The notes: generated by a model from the sequence alone, not told the origin. A stretch of 64,000 nucleotides of DNA from CAUZIR01 sp034421295 (GCA_034421295.1 DAOUKM010000015.1:45347-109346); one strand, 5' to 3'; positions 32,733 through 41,377 are shown, counted from the first letter of the stretch. Program-made: numbers and translations.

Positions 32733-33626
32733 GTGACCTACTCCGACTCTCCCCCATACGTCCTCTGCGAGGACGTGTTCAAGATCTACAAGCTCGCCGA
32801 CCTGGAGGTCGTTGCCCTGAGGGGTCTGGATCTGCGGGTCCAGCGTGGCGAGGTGGTTGCGATCGTGGGTGCCAGCGGTTCCGGCAAGTCCACCCTTCTC
32901 AGCATTCTGGCAGGTTACGATCTGCCGTCGGCAGGTCGCGTGACCGTCTCGGGCCGTGACCTCCTCAGGATGAGCGTCTGGGAGGTGGAGACATACCGGC
33001 GCAACGAGGTCGGCTTCATCTGGCAGCAGACCGGTCGCAATCTCTTTCCGTACCTGACCGCCCTGGAGAACGTAGAGCTGCCGATGATGCTCACGGGCAC
33101 GACCGCCTCCGGTCGACGCCGACGGGCACGGGAGCTGCTCGAGCTGGTGGGCATGGGCGAGCGCACGGGTCATACGCAGGACCGCCTCTCGGGGGGAGAG
33201 CAGCAGCGCGTAGCCATAGCCGTCTCCCTTGCCAACTCCCCGTCGCTCCTGCTGGCCGATGAGCCGACCGGTGAGCTGGACGACGCTACAGCGGCCGAGG
33301 TGCTCGACGTTTTCGGGATGGTCAACAGGGAGCTCCAGACCACGGTCGTGATCGTCACCCACGATCCGGACATCGCCTACAAGGTTGGCAGGGTGGTCCT
33401 CATCCGGGACGGGAAGCTGTCCACCGAGATCAGGCGCAGGGTCAGCTACAGGCCCAGGATGGAGGGCTCGACCGAAGACGAGGTGGAACTCGACGAGTTC
33501 GTACTGGTCGACAGCAGCGGCAGGGTCCAGATCCCCAGGGATGTCCTCGATCGCCTGAGCATCGGTGAGCGGGCCAGGGTCACGACCGACGAGCAGGGTG
33601 TGAGGCTCGACCCTGGCGATGCCTAG
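32733..33626 (+). CDS. ABC transporter ATPase with an AbrB-like C-terminal tail
   Basis: A LolD/MacB-type ATPase of 297 residues: Walker A GASGSGKST, Q-loop WQQTGRNLF, signature LSGGEQQR, Walker B LLLADEPTGE and the H-loop THD. The usual domain ends near residue 235. A further segment, about 257-296, begins VDSSGRVQIPRDVLDRLSIG and closely resembles the swapped-hairpin AbrB/SpoVT/MazE fold. In other proteins that fold binds DNA; here it could dimerise the ATPase or bind DNA. The start is GTG 4 nt after the permease stop. Confidence 0.9.
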   Translation: MTYSDSPPYVLCEDVFKIYKLADLEVVALRGLDLRVQRGEVVAIVGASGSGKSTLLSILAGYDLPSAGRVTVSGRDLLRMSVWEVETYRRNEVGFIWQQTGRNLFPYLTALENVELPMMLTGTTASGRRRRARELLELVGMGERTGHTQDRLSGGEQQRVAIAVSLANSPSLLLADEPTGELDDATAAEVLDVFGMVNRELQTTVVIVTHDPDIAYKVGRVVLIRDGKLSTEIRRRVSYRPRMEGSTEDEVELDEFVLVDSSGRVQIPRDVLDRLSIGERARVTTDEQGVRLDPGDA

Positions 33627-33653
33627 GGCTGACGACGAGACGCAGGAGCGGTC

Positions 33654-34367
33654 TTGGCGCGTTTGCAGCGTATAGTCGCCACCGTCGACCTGGACCGTAC
33701 CTACACGATGGCCGGGGAACTGGTCCACGCCCTGCGGGGGGTGACCTTCAACGTTTTTCCCGGCCAGTTCATTGCCGTAGTCGGTCGCTCCGGCTCGGGC
33801 AAGACCACCCTTCTGAACCTGCTGGCCGGGCTCGACAGGCCGTCATCCGGACTGGTTCTCTTCGAGGGGAAGGACATGGCCGAAATGAGCGACCGCCAGC
33901 TCACCGAGCTCCGTCGCCGCAGGCTCGGTTTCGTGTTTCAGTCGTTCGGACTGCTTCCGCTCCTGTCAGCCTACGAGAACGTCGAGCTGCCCCTCCGCAT
34001 AACCGGAGTGGGCCACTCGGAGCGTGGTCGCAGGACCGAGGAAGCACTCGAGATGGTGGGCCTGGAGAGGCGCGCGCAGCACCGCCCCTACGAGCTGTCC
34101 GGTGGTGAACAGCAGCGCGTTGCGATCGCCCGCGCGATAGTGCACAGGCCCACGCTGATTCTCGCGGACGAGCCCACCGGCGAGCTTGATTCGGTCAACG
34201 CCAGGGCGATATTCGGCCTGTTCAAGGACATGGTCCGCGATCAGGGCATAAGCGTTATCGCCGCCACCCATGACTCTACCCTGCTGGCGATGGCGGACCA
34301 GGTCATGCAGCTGAGCGACGGCCAGTTGGACGAGCATGCAACGTATGGCAGGCGCTTTCGCGACTGA
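33654..34367 (+). CDS. ABC transporter ATPase, LolD/MacB type
   Basis: A 237-residue ATPase with Walker A GRSGSGKTT, FQSFGLLPLLSAYENVELPL, signature LSGGEQQR and Walker B LILADEPTGELD. Unlike the preceding ATPase it has no C-terminal extension. The start is TTG, 27 nt after the first ATPase. With two different permeases and two different ATPases the exporter is predicted to be asymmetric. The substrate is unknown. Confidence 0.92.
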   Translation: MARLQRIVATVDLDRTYTMAGELVHALRGVTFNVFPGQFIAVVGRSGSGKTTLLNLLAGLDRPSSGLVLFEGKDMAEMSDRQLTELRRRRLGFVFQSFGLLPLLSAYENVELPLRITGVGHSERGRRTEEALEMVGLERRAQHRPYELSGGEQQRVAIARAIVHRPTLILADEPTGELDSVNARAIFGLFKDMVRDQGISVIAATHDSTLLAMADQVMQLSDGQLDEHATYGRRFRD

Positions 34368-34403
34368 GCTCGGCCTTTGCGCCCAAACGGGGTCAGGTAT
34401 CGC

Positions 34404-34432
34404 TTGCATGGCGCTGGCCGTTAATCTAACTT
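34404..34432 (+). promoter_or_regulatory. Candidate promoter of the small Cys-rich gene
   Basis: TTGCAT (34404-34409), 17 nt, TAACTT (34427-34432). The predicted start of transcription falls inside the inverted repeat at 34436-34455. Confidence 0.4.
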
Positions 34433-34435
34433 TTG

Positions 34436-34455
34436 TTCGGAATGTTTGTTCCGAA
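34436..34455. promoter_or_regulatory. SOS-like operator, perfect inverted repeat
   Basis: TTCGGAA-N6-TTCCGAA, a 7-bp perfect dyad. Its core GGAATGTTTGTTCC matches the dinB site GGAACATTTGTTTC at 11 of 14 positions and is one mismatch from GAACN4GTTC. It lies at the predicted transcription start of the small gene at 34496. Confidence 0.5.
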
Positions 34456-34495
34456 AGGCGAGGGGCGCCAGATACCCGGCACGGTCCAGTCAAGG

Positions 34496-34804
34496 ATGCA
34501 GGGCTACCTCGACGCCCGGCTGCCCCCGTCCCACAGCTCGGTGGACGCGCTGCACCGCGAGGTCACCGTGTGCCATGCATACCTGTGCCCCTATGCATAC
34601 GCCTGCAACCAGAAGTCCGCCCGGCCGGCCAGGGTGCTGACTCGCCGGTGCATGCGGTACATGCCGGATCACATGCGCGCCGCCCCGTCCCTGTCTGAGA
34701 TGGCGATAGACCTGCTGGCCAGGCGCCGCCGGTCAGGGGGGGCCATATCCCCGGAGGCCGGGCTGCTGCTGGACCGCCTGCGCCCGGAGGGTCCGATTCG
34801 CTAG
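34496..34804 (+). CDS. Small Cys-containing protein of unknown function
   Basis: About 102 residues, not recognised. Codon use is G/C-rich in third positions like real genes here. It has four cysteines (C26, C31, C37, C52; C-x4-C-x5-C) in a Tyr/His-rich segment that could bind metal, and a basic C-terminal half. The frame extends upstream to an ATG at 34442, but that codon lies inside the operator-like repeat, so ATG 34496 with AAGG next to it is preferred. If the operator is real, this is a damage-inducible gene. Confidence 0.5.
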   Translation: MQGYLDARLPPSHSSVDALHREVTVCHAYLCPYAYACNQKSARPARVLTRRCMRYMPDHMRAAPSLSEMAIDLLARRRRSGGAISPEAGLLLDRLRPEGPIR

Positions 34805-34857
34805 CCGTGCCCGGCGCCCCCGCCAGTACCCTGTGCAGGGACTTCGGGTGGTGCCGA

Positions 34858-34886
34858 TTGCTGGGGTCAAACGGCTGATATACCAT
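34858..34886 (+). promoter_or_regulatory. Promoter of the amidohydrolase gene
   Basis: TTGCTG (34858-34863), 17 nt, TACCAT (34881-34886). The leader to GTG 34917 is about 25 nt. Confidence 0.5.
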
Positions 34887-34909
34887 CCGTCCCCGAAGAC
34901 ACGGACGGA
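34886..34909 (+). promoter_or_regulatory. Hairpin that covers the amidohydrolase ribosome binding site
   Basis: TCCGTCC, 10 nt, GGACGGA: a 7-bp perfect stem. The 3' arm contains most of the GGAG ribosome binding site (34907-34910) for GTG 34917. If transcription starts near 34892 part of the 5' arm would be missing, so the effect depends on the true start. Confidence 0.35.
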
Positions 34910-34916
34910 GCTGAAC

Positions 34917-36086
34917 GTGAAAGAGCTCTTGCTCAGAGGCGGACGGGTCTATGACCCGGCCCGGGGAATGTCAAACCAGTGCCTGGATCTTGCCATTTCG
35001 GGCGGGCGCATCTGCGAGGTGGCCGAAGGCCTTGACCCGACCGGCTTTGAGCGGGTGATCGACGTTTCGGACAGGATCGTTGCACCTGGCATGATCGACC
35101 TGCACTGCCATGTGTACCACGGATTCAACCCCACCGGTGTGCATCCCGACGTCGCGGGCGTCGGCTCGGGGGTGACGACCGTGGTGGACGGAGGCAGCGC
35201 CGGCCATGCGAATTTCGGGGGATTTCCCTCCTACGTCGTGCCCTCGTGCAAGACCAGGATATTCTGCATGGTGCACATCGCCGCCAATGGCCTGTCGCGG
35301 ATGCCCGAGCTCAGATCGCTCGACGATATAGACGTCGCCGAGACGGCCCGCACGGTCCGTGATAACCGGCCGCTGACCCAGGGCGTCAAGATCAGGGCGA
35401 TCGGCCCGACTACGCGGGTCGCAGGCGTTGAGATCGTCAGGCTTGCCAAGCGTGCCGCCGATGAGTCCGGGAGCCGACTTATGGTTCACATAGGAGAGCT
35501 CTACCACGATGGACCCACCCTCACGCGCGACCTGTTGTCGCTGCTGGGCCCCGGTGACATACTTACCCACGCGTTCACCCCCAATCCCGGTCGCATCCTG
35601 GACGAAGGAGGCAAGGTCCTGCCCGAGGTGTTCGACGCCAAAGACAGGGGCGTCGTCATGGATACGGCCTTCGGGCGTTTCAACTTCAGCTTCGATGTGG
35701 CCCGCAGCGCACTGGACCAGGGCCTGATACCCGATACCATAGCCACCGATATGACCATACCGGGTCGTGCACAGTCGGTCTTTAGCATGCCCGAGATGCT
35801 GACCCGTTTCCTGGCCCTCGGCATGTCGCTGGATGAGGTCATGGCGATGGCGACGGTCAACCCGGCAAGGGCCCTGGGCATGGGCGACGTCCTGGGCAGC
35901 CTGGAGCCCGGCAGGGAGGCGGACGTCAGCGTTCTGGAGGTCGTCTCCGGCGACTGGACGGTCCTGGATGTAAAGGGTCAGGCCCTGCGGACGGAACTTG
36001 CCATCAGGCCCGCGCTGACCGTCAGGGCGGGTGAGGTCATCGCACCCGACTGGGGGCCCCATCCATGGGGATTCCTGCCGAATTGA
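34917..36086 (+). CDS. Amidohydrolase/deacetylase family metallohydrolase
   Basis: A 389-residue TIM-barrel hydrolase of the dihydroorotase-like amidohydrolase group. Metal ligands are His63 and His65 (DLHCH), Lys158 (GVKIR, the likely carboxylated lysine), His191, His218 and Asp278. The N-terminal LLLRGGRVYDPARG and C-terminal GSLEPGREADVSVLE form the composite beta-sandwich. It hydrolyses a C-N or ester bond in an unidentified substrate. GTG 34917 matches the family start; the frame is open from 34833. The crotonase gene follows after 19 nt. Confidence 0.9.
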   Translation: MKELLLRGGRVYDPARGMSNQCLDLAISGGRICEVAEGLDPTGFERVIDVSDRIVAPGMIDLHCHVYHGFNPTGVHPDVAGVGSGVTTVVDGGSAGHANFGGFPSYVVPSCKTRIFCMVHIAANGLSRMPELRSLDDIDVAETARTVRDNRPLTQGVKIRAIGPTTRVAGVEIVRLAKRAADESGSRLMVHIGELYHDGPTLTRDLLSLLGPGDILTHAFTPNPGRILDEGGKVLPEVFDAKDRGVVMDTAFGRFNFSFDVARSALDQGLIPDTIATDMTIPGRAQSVFSMPEMLTRFLALGMSLDEVMAMATVNPARALGMGDVLGSLEPGREADVSVLEVVSGDWTVLDVKGQALRTELAIRPALTVRAGEVIAPDWGPHPWGFLPN

Positions 36087-36105
36087 CTGTGAGCGCCGGC
36101 CGCCC

Positions 36106-36894
36106 ATGACGCAGGACATCCTGGTTAAGGCCGCCGATGGGGTCGCCACGGTGACCATCAACAGGCCCGAGAAGCGCAACGCCATCGACTACGCGGGCTG
36201 GCTTGAGCTGCGCCGCGCGGCGGAAGAGATGGAGCGCGATCCCCGGGTGCGAGTGGTCGTGATAACGGGCGCCGGCGATTTGGCCTTTTCCGCCGGGGCC
36301 GACATCGCGGATTTCGATGAATATCGGAGTGATAGCGAGAGGGCGAAGGTGTACGCCGCCGCATTCGAAGGTGCCATGGACGCCATAGAGGCGATCTCCA
36401 AGCCGACGATCTGCATGATAAAGGGCTTTTGCATAGGCGGTGGATGCGAACTGTCGATGGCGGCCGATATGCGCTTTGCCGCCGACAACTCCCGTTTCGG
36501 CATCCCCGTCGCTCACCTGGGCATCCTGATCGGCTACTCGGAGATGACCAGGCTGCTTCGCCTGGTGGGGCCCGGCAACGCCTCATCGATACTGCTGACG
36601 GGCCGCACCCTCGATGCCCGCGAGGCCCTTCGGATCGGACTGGTTAACGGTGTCCATCCCGTCGATCGGCTCGAGCCGTATGTGCGAGAGCTCGCCGAAT
36701 CCATGGTGCCGCTCGCCCCCCTCAGCCAGTCCCGTCACAAGCGCATCATGCGTACCACGCTGCGAAACCCCTCGCTTCGCGACCTGACCGCTGAAGAAAT
36801 GGAGCTCCCCTTCACCAACTTCGATTCAGAGGATTTTCGAGAGGGACGCAGCGCCTTCCTGGAGAGGCGCAAGCCGAACTTTACGGGCAGATGA
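36106..36894 (+). CDS. Enoyl-CoA hydratase/isomerase family protein
   Basis: A 262-residue crotonase. The oxyanion-hole segment SAGADI and GGGCEL are present, and Glu115 corresponds to the first catalytic Glu (Glu144 in rat hydratase). The second (Glu164, in FGxPE) is replaced by Val135 in FGIPVAHLG. Simple water addition is thus doubtful; isomerase, decarboxylase or hydrolase chemistry with one acid/base is likelier. ATG 36106 fits the family start. A CoA transferase gene follows, consistent with CoA-thioester catabolism. Confidence 0.9.
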   Translation: MTQDILVKAADGVATVTINRPEKRNAIDYAGWLELRRAAEEMERDPRVRVVVITGAGDLAFSAGADIADFDEYRSDSERAKVYAAAFEGAMDAIEAISKPTICMIKGFCIGGGCELSMAADMRFAADNSRFGIPVAHLGILIGYSEMTRLLRLVGPGNASSILLTGRTLDAREALRIGLVNGVHPVDRLEPYVRELAESMVPLAPLSQSRHKRIMRTTLRNPSLRDLTAEEMELPFTNFDSEDFREGRSAFLERRKPNFTGR

Positions 36895-36964
36895 CCTTCC
36901 GAGCGGGATACAGCCTCCGGCATCCGGATGTGATAGCGTCGGCGCCACGACCGGGGCCGGTCAT

Positions 36965-38167
36965 ATGAGCCGCGGCGCGCTCGATGGCTTGAGGGTTCTG
37001 GATTGCACCCAGATTCTGGCGGGGCCGTTTTGCACCATGCTGCTCGGTGACATGGGGGCTGACGTGGTCAAGGTCGAAAAGCCTTCGGGCGGCGACGACA
37101 CGCGGCGCATGGGTCCTCCCTTCGTTGGCGAGACAGCTGCGGCGTTCCTGATGGTAAACCGCAACAAGCGCTCTGTTGCCCTGGACCTAAAGTCCGAGGG
37201 AGGCCGGGCGGCGTTCCTGCGCCTCGTCGAGTGGGCGGACGTTCTCGTGGAGAACCTGCGGCCCGGCGCGATGTCCCGGCTGGGCCTTGGATACGAGGAT
37301 CTCAGGAAGCGAAACACCAGGCTGGTGTATTGCGCGATTTCCGGCTTCGGCGCCACCGGCCCGTACAGGCAGCGCCTGGGCTTCGATCTGGTCACCCAGG
37401 GCATGAGCGGGCACATGAGCTTCACGGGCCACCCGGACGCGCCTCCGGTCAAGGTCAGCGTCCCGATCACCGACCTGAACGCCGGCATGTTTGCGGTCTA
37501 CGGCATACTCGGAGCCTACGTGCACGCACTGCGGACCGGCGAAGGCCAGTTCGTCGACACCTCGCTCATGGAGGGCGGAATCGCCTATACCATCTGGGAG
37601 TCAGCGGTCCTCTGGTTCGACGGAGAGGTGCCCGGTCCGGTGGGATCCCGCCACCGAATGACGGCTCCGTATCAGGCCTACCGCACCGCGGACGGTCACA
37701 TAAACGTCGGCGTCGCCAACCAGAACACCTGGGCGCGCTTTTGCGAGGCCGTCGGCCGACCGGACCTGCGCGACGATCCGCGCTTTTTTGTCAATGCCGA
37801 CCGGGTTCGCAACCTGGGGGCGCTCAAGGTCGAGATAGAGAGGACGCTGGTAAAGCGCGGCACCGCAGAATGGTGTGAGCGTTTGACCGAAAACAACGTA
37901 CCGTCAGGGCCGATCTACGATATCGCCGACGTATACGCTGACGAGCATGTCCGGGCCCGGGGCATGGAGATGGACATCGACCATCCGTCGCTCGGGCCCA
38001 TCAAGAACGTTGGACCAGCTGCCAAGCTGTCGGTTACGCCGGCGACCCTGCGCCGACCGCCGCCGGACCTGGGTCAGCATACCGATGCGGTTTTGGGCGA
38101 GGTGGGCTACTCGGGTGCCGAGATAGCGGCGATGCGAGAGTCCGGCGCCGTGGGACCCCGGTCCTGA
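36965..38167 (+). CDS. CaiB/BaiF family (class III) CoA transferase
   Basis: A 400-residue family III CoA transferase. The catalytic Asp170 in PITDLNAG aligns with Asp169 of formyl-CoA transferase. The N-terminus VLDCTQILAGPFCTMLLGDMGADVVKVE and the GFGATGPY motif are diagnostic. It moves CoA between carboxylic acids through an aspartyl-CoA anhydride. Next to the crotonase it probably activates a substrate for degradation. It is convergent with the GSA-aminomutase-like gene. The acid partners cannot be inferred. Confidence 0.93.
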   Translation: MSRGALDGLRVLDCTQILAGPFCTMLLGDMGADVVKVEKPSGGDDTRRMGPPFVGETAAAFLMVNRNKRSVALDLKSEGGRAAFLRLVEWADVLVENLRPGAMSRLGLGYEDLRKRNTRLVYCAISGFGATGPYRQRLGFDLVTQGMSGHMSFTGHPDAPPVKVSVPITDLNAGMFAVYGILGAYVHALRTGEGQFVDTSLMEGGIAYTIWESAVLWFDGEVPGPVGSRHRMTAPYQAYRTADGHINVGVANQNTWARFCEAVGRPDLRDDPRFFVNADRVRNLGALKVEIERTLVKRGTAEWCERLTENNVPSGPIYDIADVYADEHVRARGMEMDIDHPSLGPIKNVGPAAKLSVTPATLRRPPPDLGQHTDAVLGEVGYSGAEIAAMRESGAVGPRS

Positions 38168-38205
38168 GGCCGGACCGCGGGTCGAGCCGTCCCTGACCTG
38201 ATCAT

Positions 38206-39537
38206 TCAGTCTCGCAGGCGCTGAAGCACGGCTCGTGAGGCGTCGACGAAATCGTCCACCTCACGCTCGGTGGTCAGCGTGCAGAGGGCACCCTGGGCCT
38301 TGCTGAACATCAGCACGCCCTCGTTCATCATGCCGGTGTAAAAGGACGCCTTCAGGTCCTGGTCGCCATGCATCATGTCACGGTAGTCGTTGATCTGTGC
38401 GGAAGTGAAATGGAGGCCGAACAGCGATCCTATTCCGGTCGCCTGACCCTCCATCTCCAGCTCGCCGAACACGGCGTTGATCTTGGCCCGCAGCTGGTCT
38501 CCGAGCAGGTTCATGCGATCGTAGACGTCAGGGGTCAGCTGCTTTAGGGTCTCTTCGCCCGCGACCATGGTGGGAGGGTTGGCGTTGAACGTTCCGGCGT
38601 GGGTGATCGCGGGGCTGTTCTCGTTGTCGTAGAGGGCCATCAGCTCGTCCTTGCCGCCCCATGCCCCGACCGGCAGGCCACCGCCGATGATCTTCCCGAA
38701 CGTGGTGACGTCGGGAATCACCCCGTACATCTCCTGCGCCCCGCCCTGTGAAAGCCTAAAGCTCTGCACCTCGTCGAATATCAGGACTATGCCCAGCTCC
38801 TCGGTGAGCTCGCGTATTCCCCTGAGGAATTCCGGCTTTGCCGGGATGTACCCGAAGTTGGACGCAACGGGCTCCATTATCACGGCCGCCAGTTCATGGG
38901 CGTGCCTGCGGATCGTCTCCTCGCAGCGGTCGATGTCGTTGTAGGGCAGGACGATCACATCGTCCACCACGCTCTGCGGCTGGCCTGGCCACTCGCGTAC
39001 GGCGGTGGTCCTGTCCGGGTCGAGCTTGCTAAGGGGTGTGTAGACGCTCACCGAAACGAACTCGTGGTTGCCGTGGTAGCCGCCCTCGAACTTGGCGAAC
39101 TTGGTCTTGCCCGTGTAGGTGCGGGCCATGCGGATGGCGTTGAGTGTTCCCTCCGTCCCCGAGTTGGTAAAGCGCACCTTCTCGACCGACGGCACCCGGT
39201 CTACTATCAGCCTGGCCAGGCGCACCTGCGCCTCGGTGGGAGCCGAGTAGCTCAGGCCCTTATCGGCCTGCTCCTTGACGGCCCCGACCACGGCCGGGTT
39301 TGCGTGCCCGACGATATAGGTCGTGGCATTGATCATGAAGTCCAGGTACCGGTTGCCGTCGACGTCGTAGACGTGGTGGCCGGCGGCGTGGTCCACGAAG
39401 AAAGGGTAGGGGTCGAAGTACGCGGTCCCGCGCGAACTGCCCCCCGGCAGGTACTTGCGGGCCTCGGCCTGCAGTCCCCTGGAGATCGGGTGGTTGGTGG
39501 TGTAGGTGGCCGCCTCGCGGTTGAACGCGTCGCTCAT
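38206..39537 (-). CDS. Class III aminotransferase, glutamate-1-semialdehyde aminomutase-like
   Basis: A 443-residue fold-type I PLP enzyme. Lys282 in TFGKIIGGGLPVGAWGG binds PLP, Asp255 is in FDEVQSFR, and the early GGSSRG motif and RFTNSGTEGT match GSA aminomutase-like proteins. True HemL would normally sit with heme genes; here it lies among catabolic genes, so an amino-acid or amine mutase/transaminase role is possible. ATG 39537 with AGGAGGAG upstream fixes the start. Confidence 0.9.
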   Translation of the reverse strand: MSDAFNREAATYTTNHPISRGLQAEARKYLPGGSSRGTAYFDPYPFFVDHAAGHHVYDVDGNRYLDFMINATTYIVGHANPAVVGAVKEQADKGLSYSAPTEAQVRLARLIVDRVPSVEKVRFTNSGTEGTLNAIRMARTYTGKTKFAKFEGGYHGNHEFVSVSVYTPLSKLDPDRTTAVREWPGQPQSVVDDVIVLPYNDIDRCEETIRRHAHELAAVIMEPVASNFGYIPAKPEFLRGIRELTEELGIVLIFDEVQSFRLSQGGAQEMYGVIPDVTTFGKIIGGGLPVGAWGGKDELMALYDNENSPAITHAGTFNANPPTMVAGEETLKQLTPDVYDRMNLLGDQLRAKINAVFGELEMEGQATGIGSLFGLHFTSAQINDYRDMMHGDQDLKASFYTGMMNEGVLMFSKAQGALCTLTTEREVDDFVDASRAVLQRLRD

Positions 39538-39604
39538 GTCTCCTCCTCGGTTCCTGCCCGCGCCGTACGATCGCTGCGCAGGGCGCACTCGAAATCTGCT
39601 TGTG

Positions 39605-39624
39605 CGCCGGTACCGGCGATTATA
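39605..39624 (-). promoter_or_regulatory. -10 hexamer and palindromic operator of the GSA-aminomutase-like gene
   Basis: On the minus strand TATAAT (39624-39619) is followed directly by the 14-base perfect palindrome CGCCGGTACCGGCG (39618-39605), which would cover the transcription start. No -35 match was seen. Confidence 0.4.
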
Positions 39625-39743
39625 CCCGCGAGGTGGGCCGTTGCATCAGCGCCCGGCCCGTCAGCGGCCGGGAGGGATCGGGCGACAACGCCTTCGAATC
39701 GCGCCCGGGGCGGCCCGCCCAAAAGACATGGGGGGCTGCGGCC

Positions 39744-40538
39744 TCAGATGCGGTGGGTCTGGCCGCCGTCGCTGACTATCATCGAGCCGGTGAGAAAGCC
39801 GCACCTGCCGGACGATACGAACACGATGAGGTCGGCGATCTCCTCAGGCGTACCGAAGCGCCGGAGGGCAACATTCCGGTCCAGCATCGATCGCATTGCC
39901 TCGGCGTCGGATTCGACCTGGCCCTCCCAGAAACCGCCCGGGAATATCACGTTGCCGGGCGCCACGGAGTTCACCCTTATCCCGGTCGGCCCCAGCCTGA
40001 CCGCCAGGTTCTTTGCATAGTTGGCCAGGGCCGCCTTCGCCGCGTTGTAGGGAATGGCGGCGGGATGGCTCTCAAGGCCCGCAATGGAGTTCGTAAACAC
40101 GATCGAACCGCCGCCCGCGCGGAGCATCGATGGTATGACCTTCTGTACCAACCGCACGCCTGACCAGAAGTTGGACGCCATGTCGGCGGACCAGCTCTCC
40201 TCCGGTATGTTCCAGCCCGTTTCCTCGGTAAGCGCGTTCCCGATGTTGGCAACCAGACAGTCGATGGTCCCGAATCGCTCTTCGGCGCTGCTCAGTGCGG
40301 AATCGATCGGCCCGGGCCTCGTGAGGTCCGCCTCGATCGCCAGTACAGCGTCGACCCCGAACTCACCTGCCAGCTCCTCGGTCGCCCGGTCCAGAGACTC
40401 CCTTCCCCTCCCGGTCACAACGACCCTGGCGCCTTCCGCCAGGAATGACCTGGCGATCGCCTTGCCGATGCCACGCGAAGAGCCCCCGACGAACGCCACC
40501 TTGCCGCTCAGACCTAGGTCCACTGAAGTCGCCCCCAC
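39744..40538 (-). CDS. Short-chain dehydrogenase/reductase (SDR)
   Basis: A 264-residue classical SDR. The cofactor loop is GGSSRGIGKAIA, NAG is replaced by ANIG, the catalytic Ser is in TNSIAG and Tyr/Lys in YNAAK. It resembles 3-oxoacyl-ACP reductase-like oxidoreductases, but the substrate is open. The start is GTG. It is the last gene of the minus-strand series that begins with the dimethylformamidase-like gene, 31 nt after another SDR. Confidence 0.9.
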   Translation of the reverse strand: MGATSVDLGLSGKVAFVGGSSRGIGKAIARSFLAEGARVVVTGRGRESLDRATEELAGEFGVDAVLAIEADLTRPGPIDSALSSAEERFGTIDCLVANIGNALTEETGWNIPEESWSADMASNFWSGVRLVQKVIPSMLRAGGGSIVFTNSIAGLESHPAAIPYNAAKAALANYAKNLAVRLGPTGIRVNSVAPGNVIFPGGFWEGQVESDAEAMRSMLDRNVALRRFGTPEEIADLIVFVSSGRCGFLTGSMIVSDGGQTHRI

Positions 40539-40569
40539 ATAGATCGATTGGGTGTCACCGCTGCGGAGT

Positions 40570-41319
40570 CTACTGGGCCGTCAAACCGCCGTCCAACACC
40601 AGTTCTGTACCTGTCACGTAGGATGATTCATCGGATGCGAGGAACAGCGCGGCGTAAGCGACGTCAAGTGCGCTGGCGAACCGGCCCAGGGGGACCTCGA
40701 GCTCCCTCTGCTTCCTGACCTCGACCGTCGGGTAAACCAGGTCCAGCATCTCGGTATCCGTGGGACCCGGGTGAATCGAATTGGCCCTTATGTTGCTGGA
40801 GGCGTACTGAATGGCGGTCGACTTGGTGAACACGCGCACGGCGGCCTTGGAAGGGTTATAGGCAGCCGAGATGCGGCTGCCCACGATGCCCGAAGTGGAC
40901 GATACGTTTACGATCGAGCCTCCCCCCGCCTCGACCATATGCGGCACGACGGCCCTGGTGCCCAGGAACACGCCCCTGGAATTGACCGCCATCACGGCCT
41001 CCCACTGCTCGAGCGTCGCCGTGGAGATTGAGTCGCGGACGTAGATCCCGGCGTTCTGTACCAGTACCGTCGGACGCCCGAGCCGCGTGACCGTCGCATC
41101 TACGGCCTCGGCCCATGAGGCCTCCTCGGTCACATCCAGACGCATGTGGATCGAGCGGCCCCCGCTGGCCTCGATCTCGGAAGCCAGCTTCCCTGCCTCG
41201 CGCTCCCTCAGGTCGGCGATTGCAACGTCCGCGCCCTCGGCGGCAAAGAGCCGTGCCTGGCAGGCGCCCAGGCCCCCTGCGCCGCCGGTGATAAGCGCAA
41301 CCTTGCCCGGGAGTCTCAA
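40570..41319 (-). CDS. Short-chain dehydrogenase/reductase (SDR)
   Basis: A 249-residue classical SDR with TGGAGGLG, an acidic Asp in VAIADL that suggests NAD(H), QNAG, Ser in VSSTSG and YNPSK. It starts with TTG. The two adjacent SDRs share only family-level similarity, so they are not a recent duplication. Position after larE suggests a role in hydroxyacid or ketone metabolism, which is an inference. Confidence 0.9.
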   Translation of the reverse strand: MRLPGKVALITGGAGGLGACQARLFAAEGADVAIADLREREAGKLASEIEASGGRSIHMRLDVTEEASWAEAVDATVTRLGRPTVLVQNAGIYVRDSISTATLEQWEAVMAVNSRGVFLGTRAVVPHMVEAGGGSIVNVSSTSGIVGSRISAAYNPSKAAVRVFTKSTAIQYASSNIRANSIHPGPTDTEMLDLVYPTVEVRKQRELEVPLGRFASALDVAYAALFLASDESSYVTGTELVLDGGLTAQ

Positions 41320-41377
41320 CGGCCCTGCTGACCCCGCCCTTCGAAGTCGGCCGAAGGCTCTTTCGAGCGTGATGAAA

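Noticed and set aside
39640..39700. tRNA-like TTCGAATC sequence in the spacer
   Set aside because: No pairing T-stem, acceptor stem or anticodon arm could be drawn around it.
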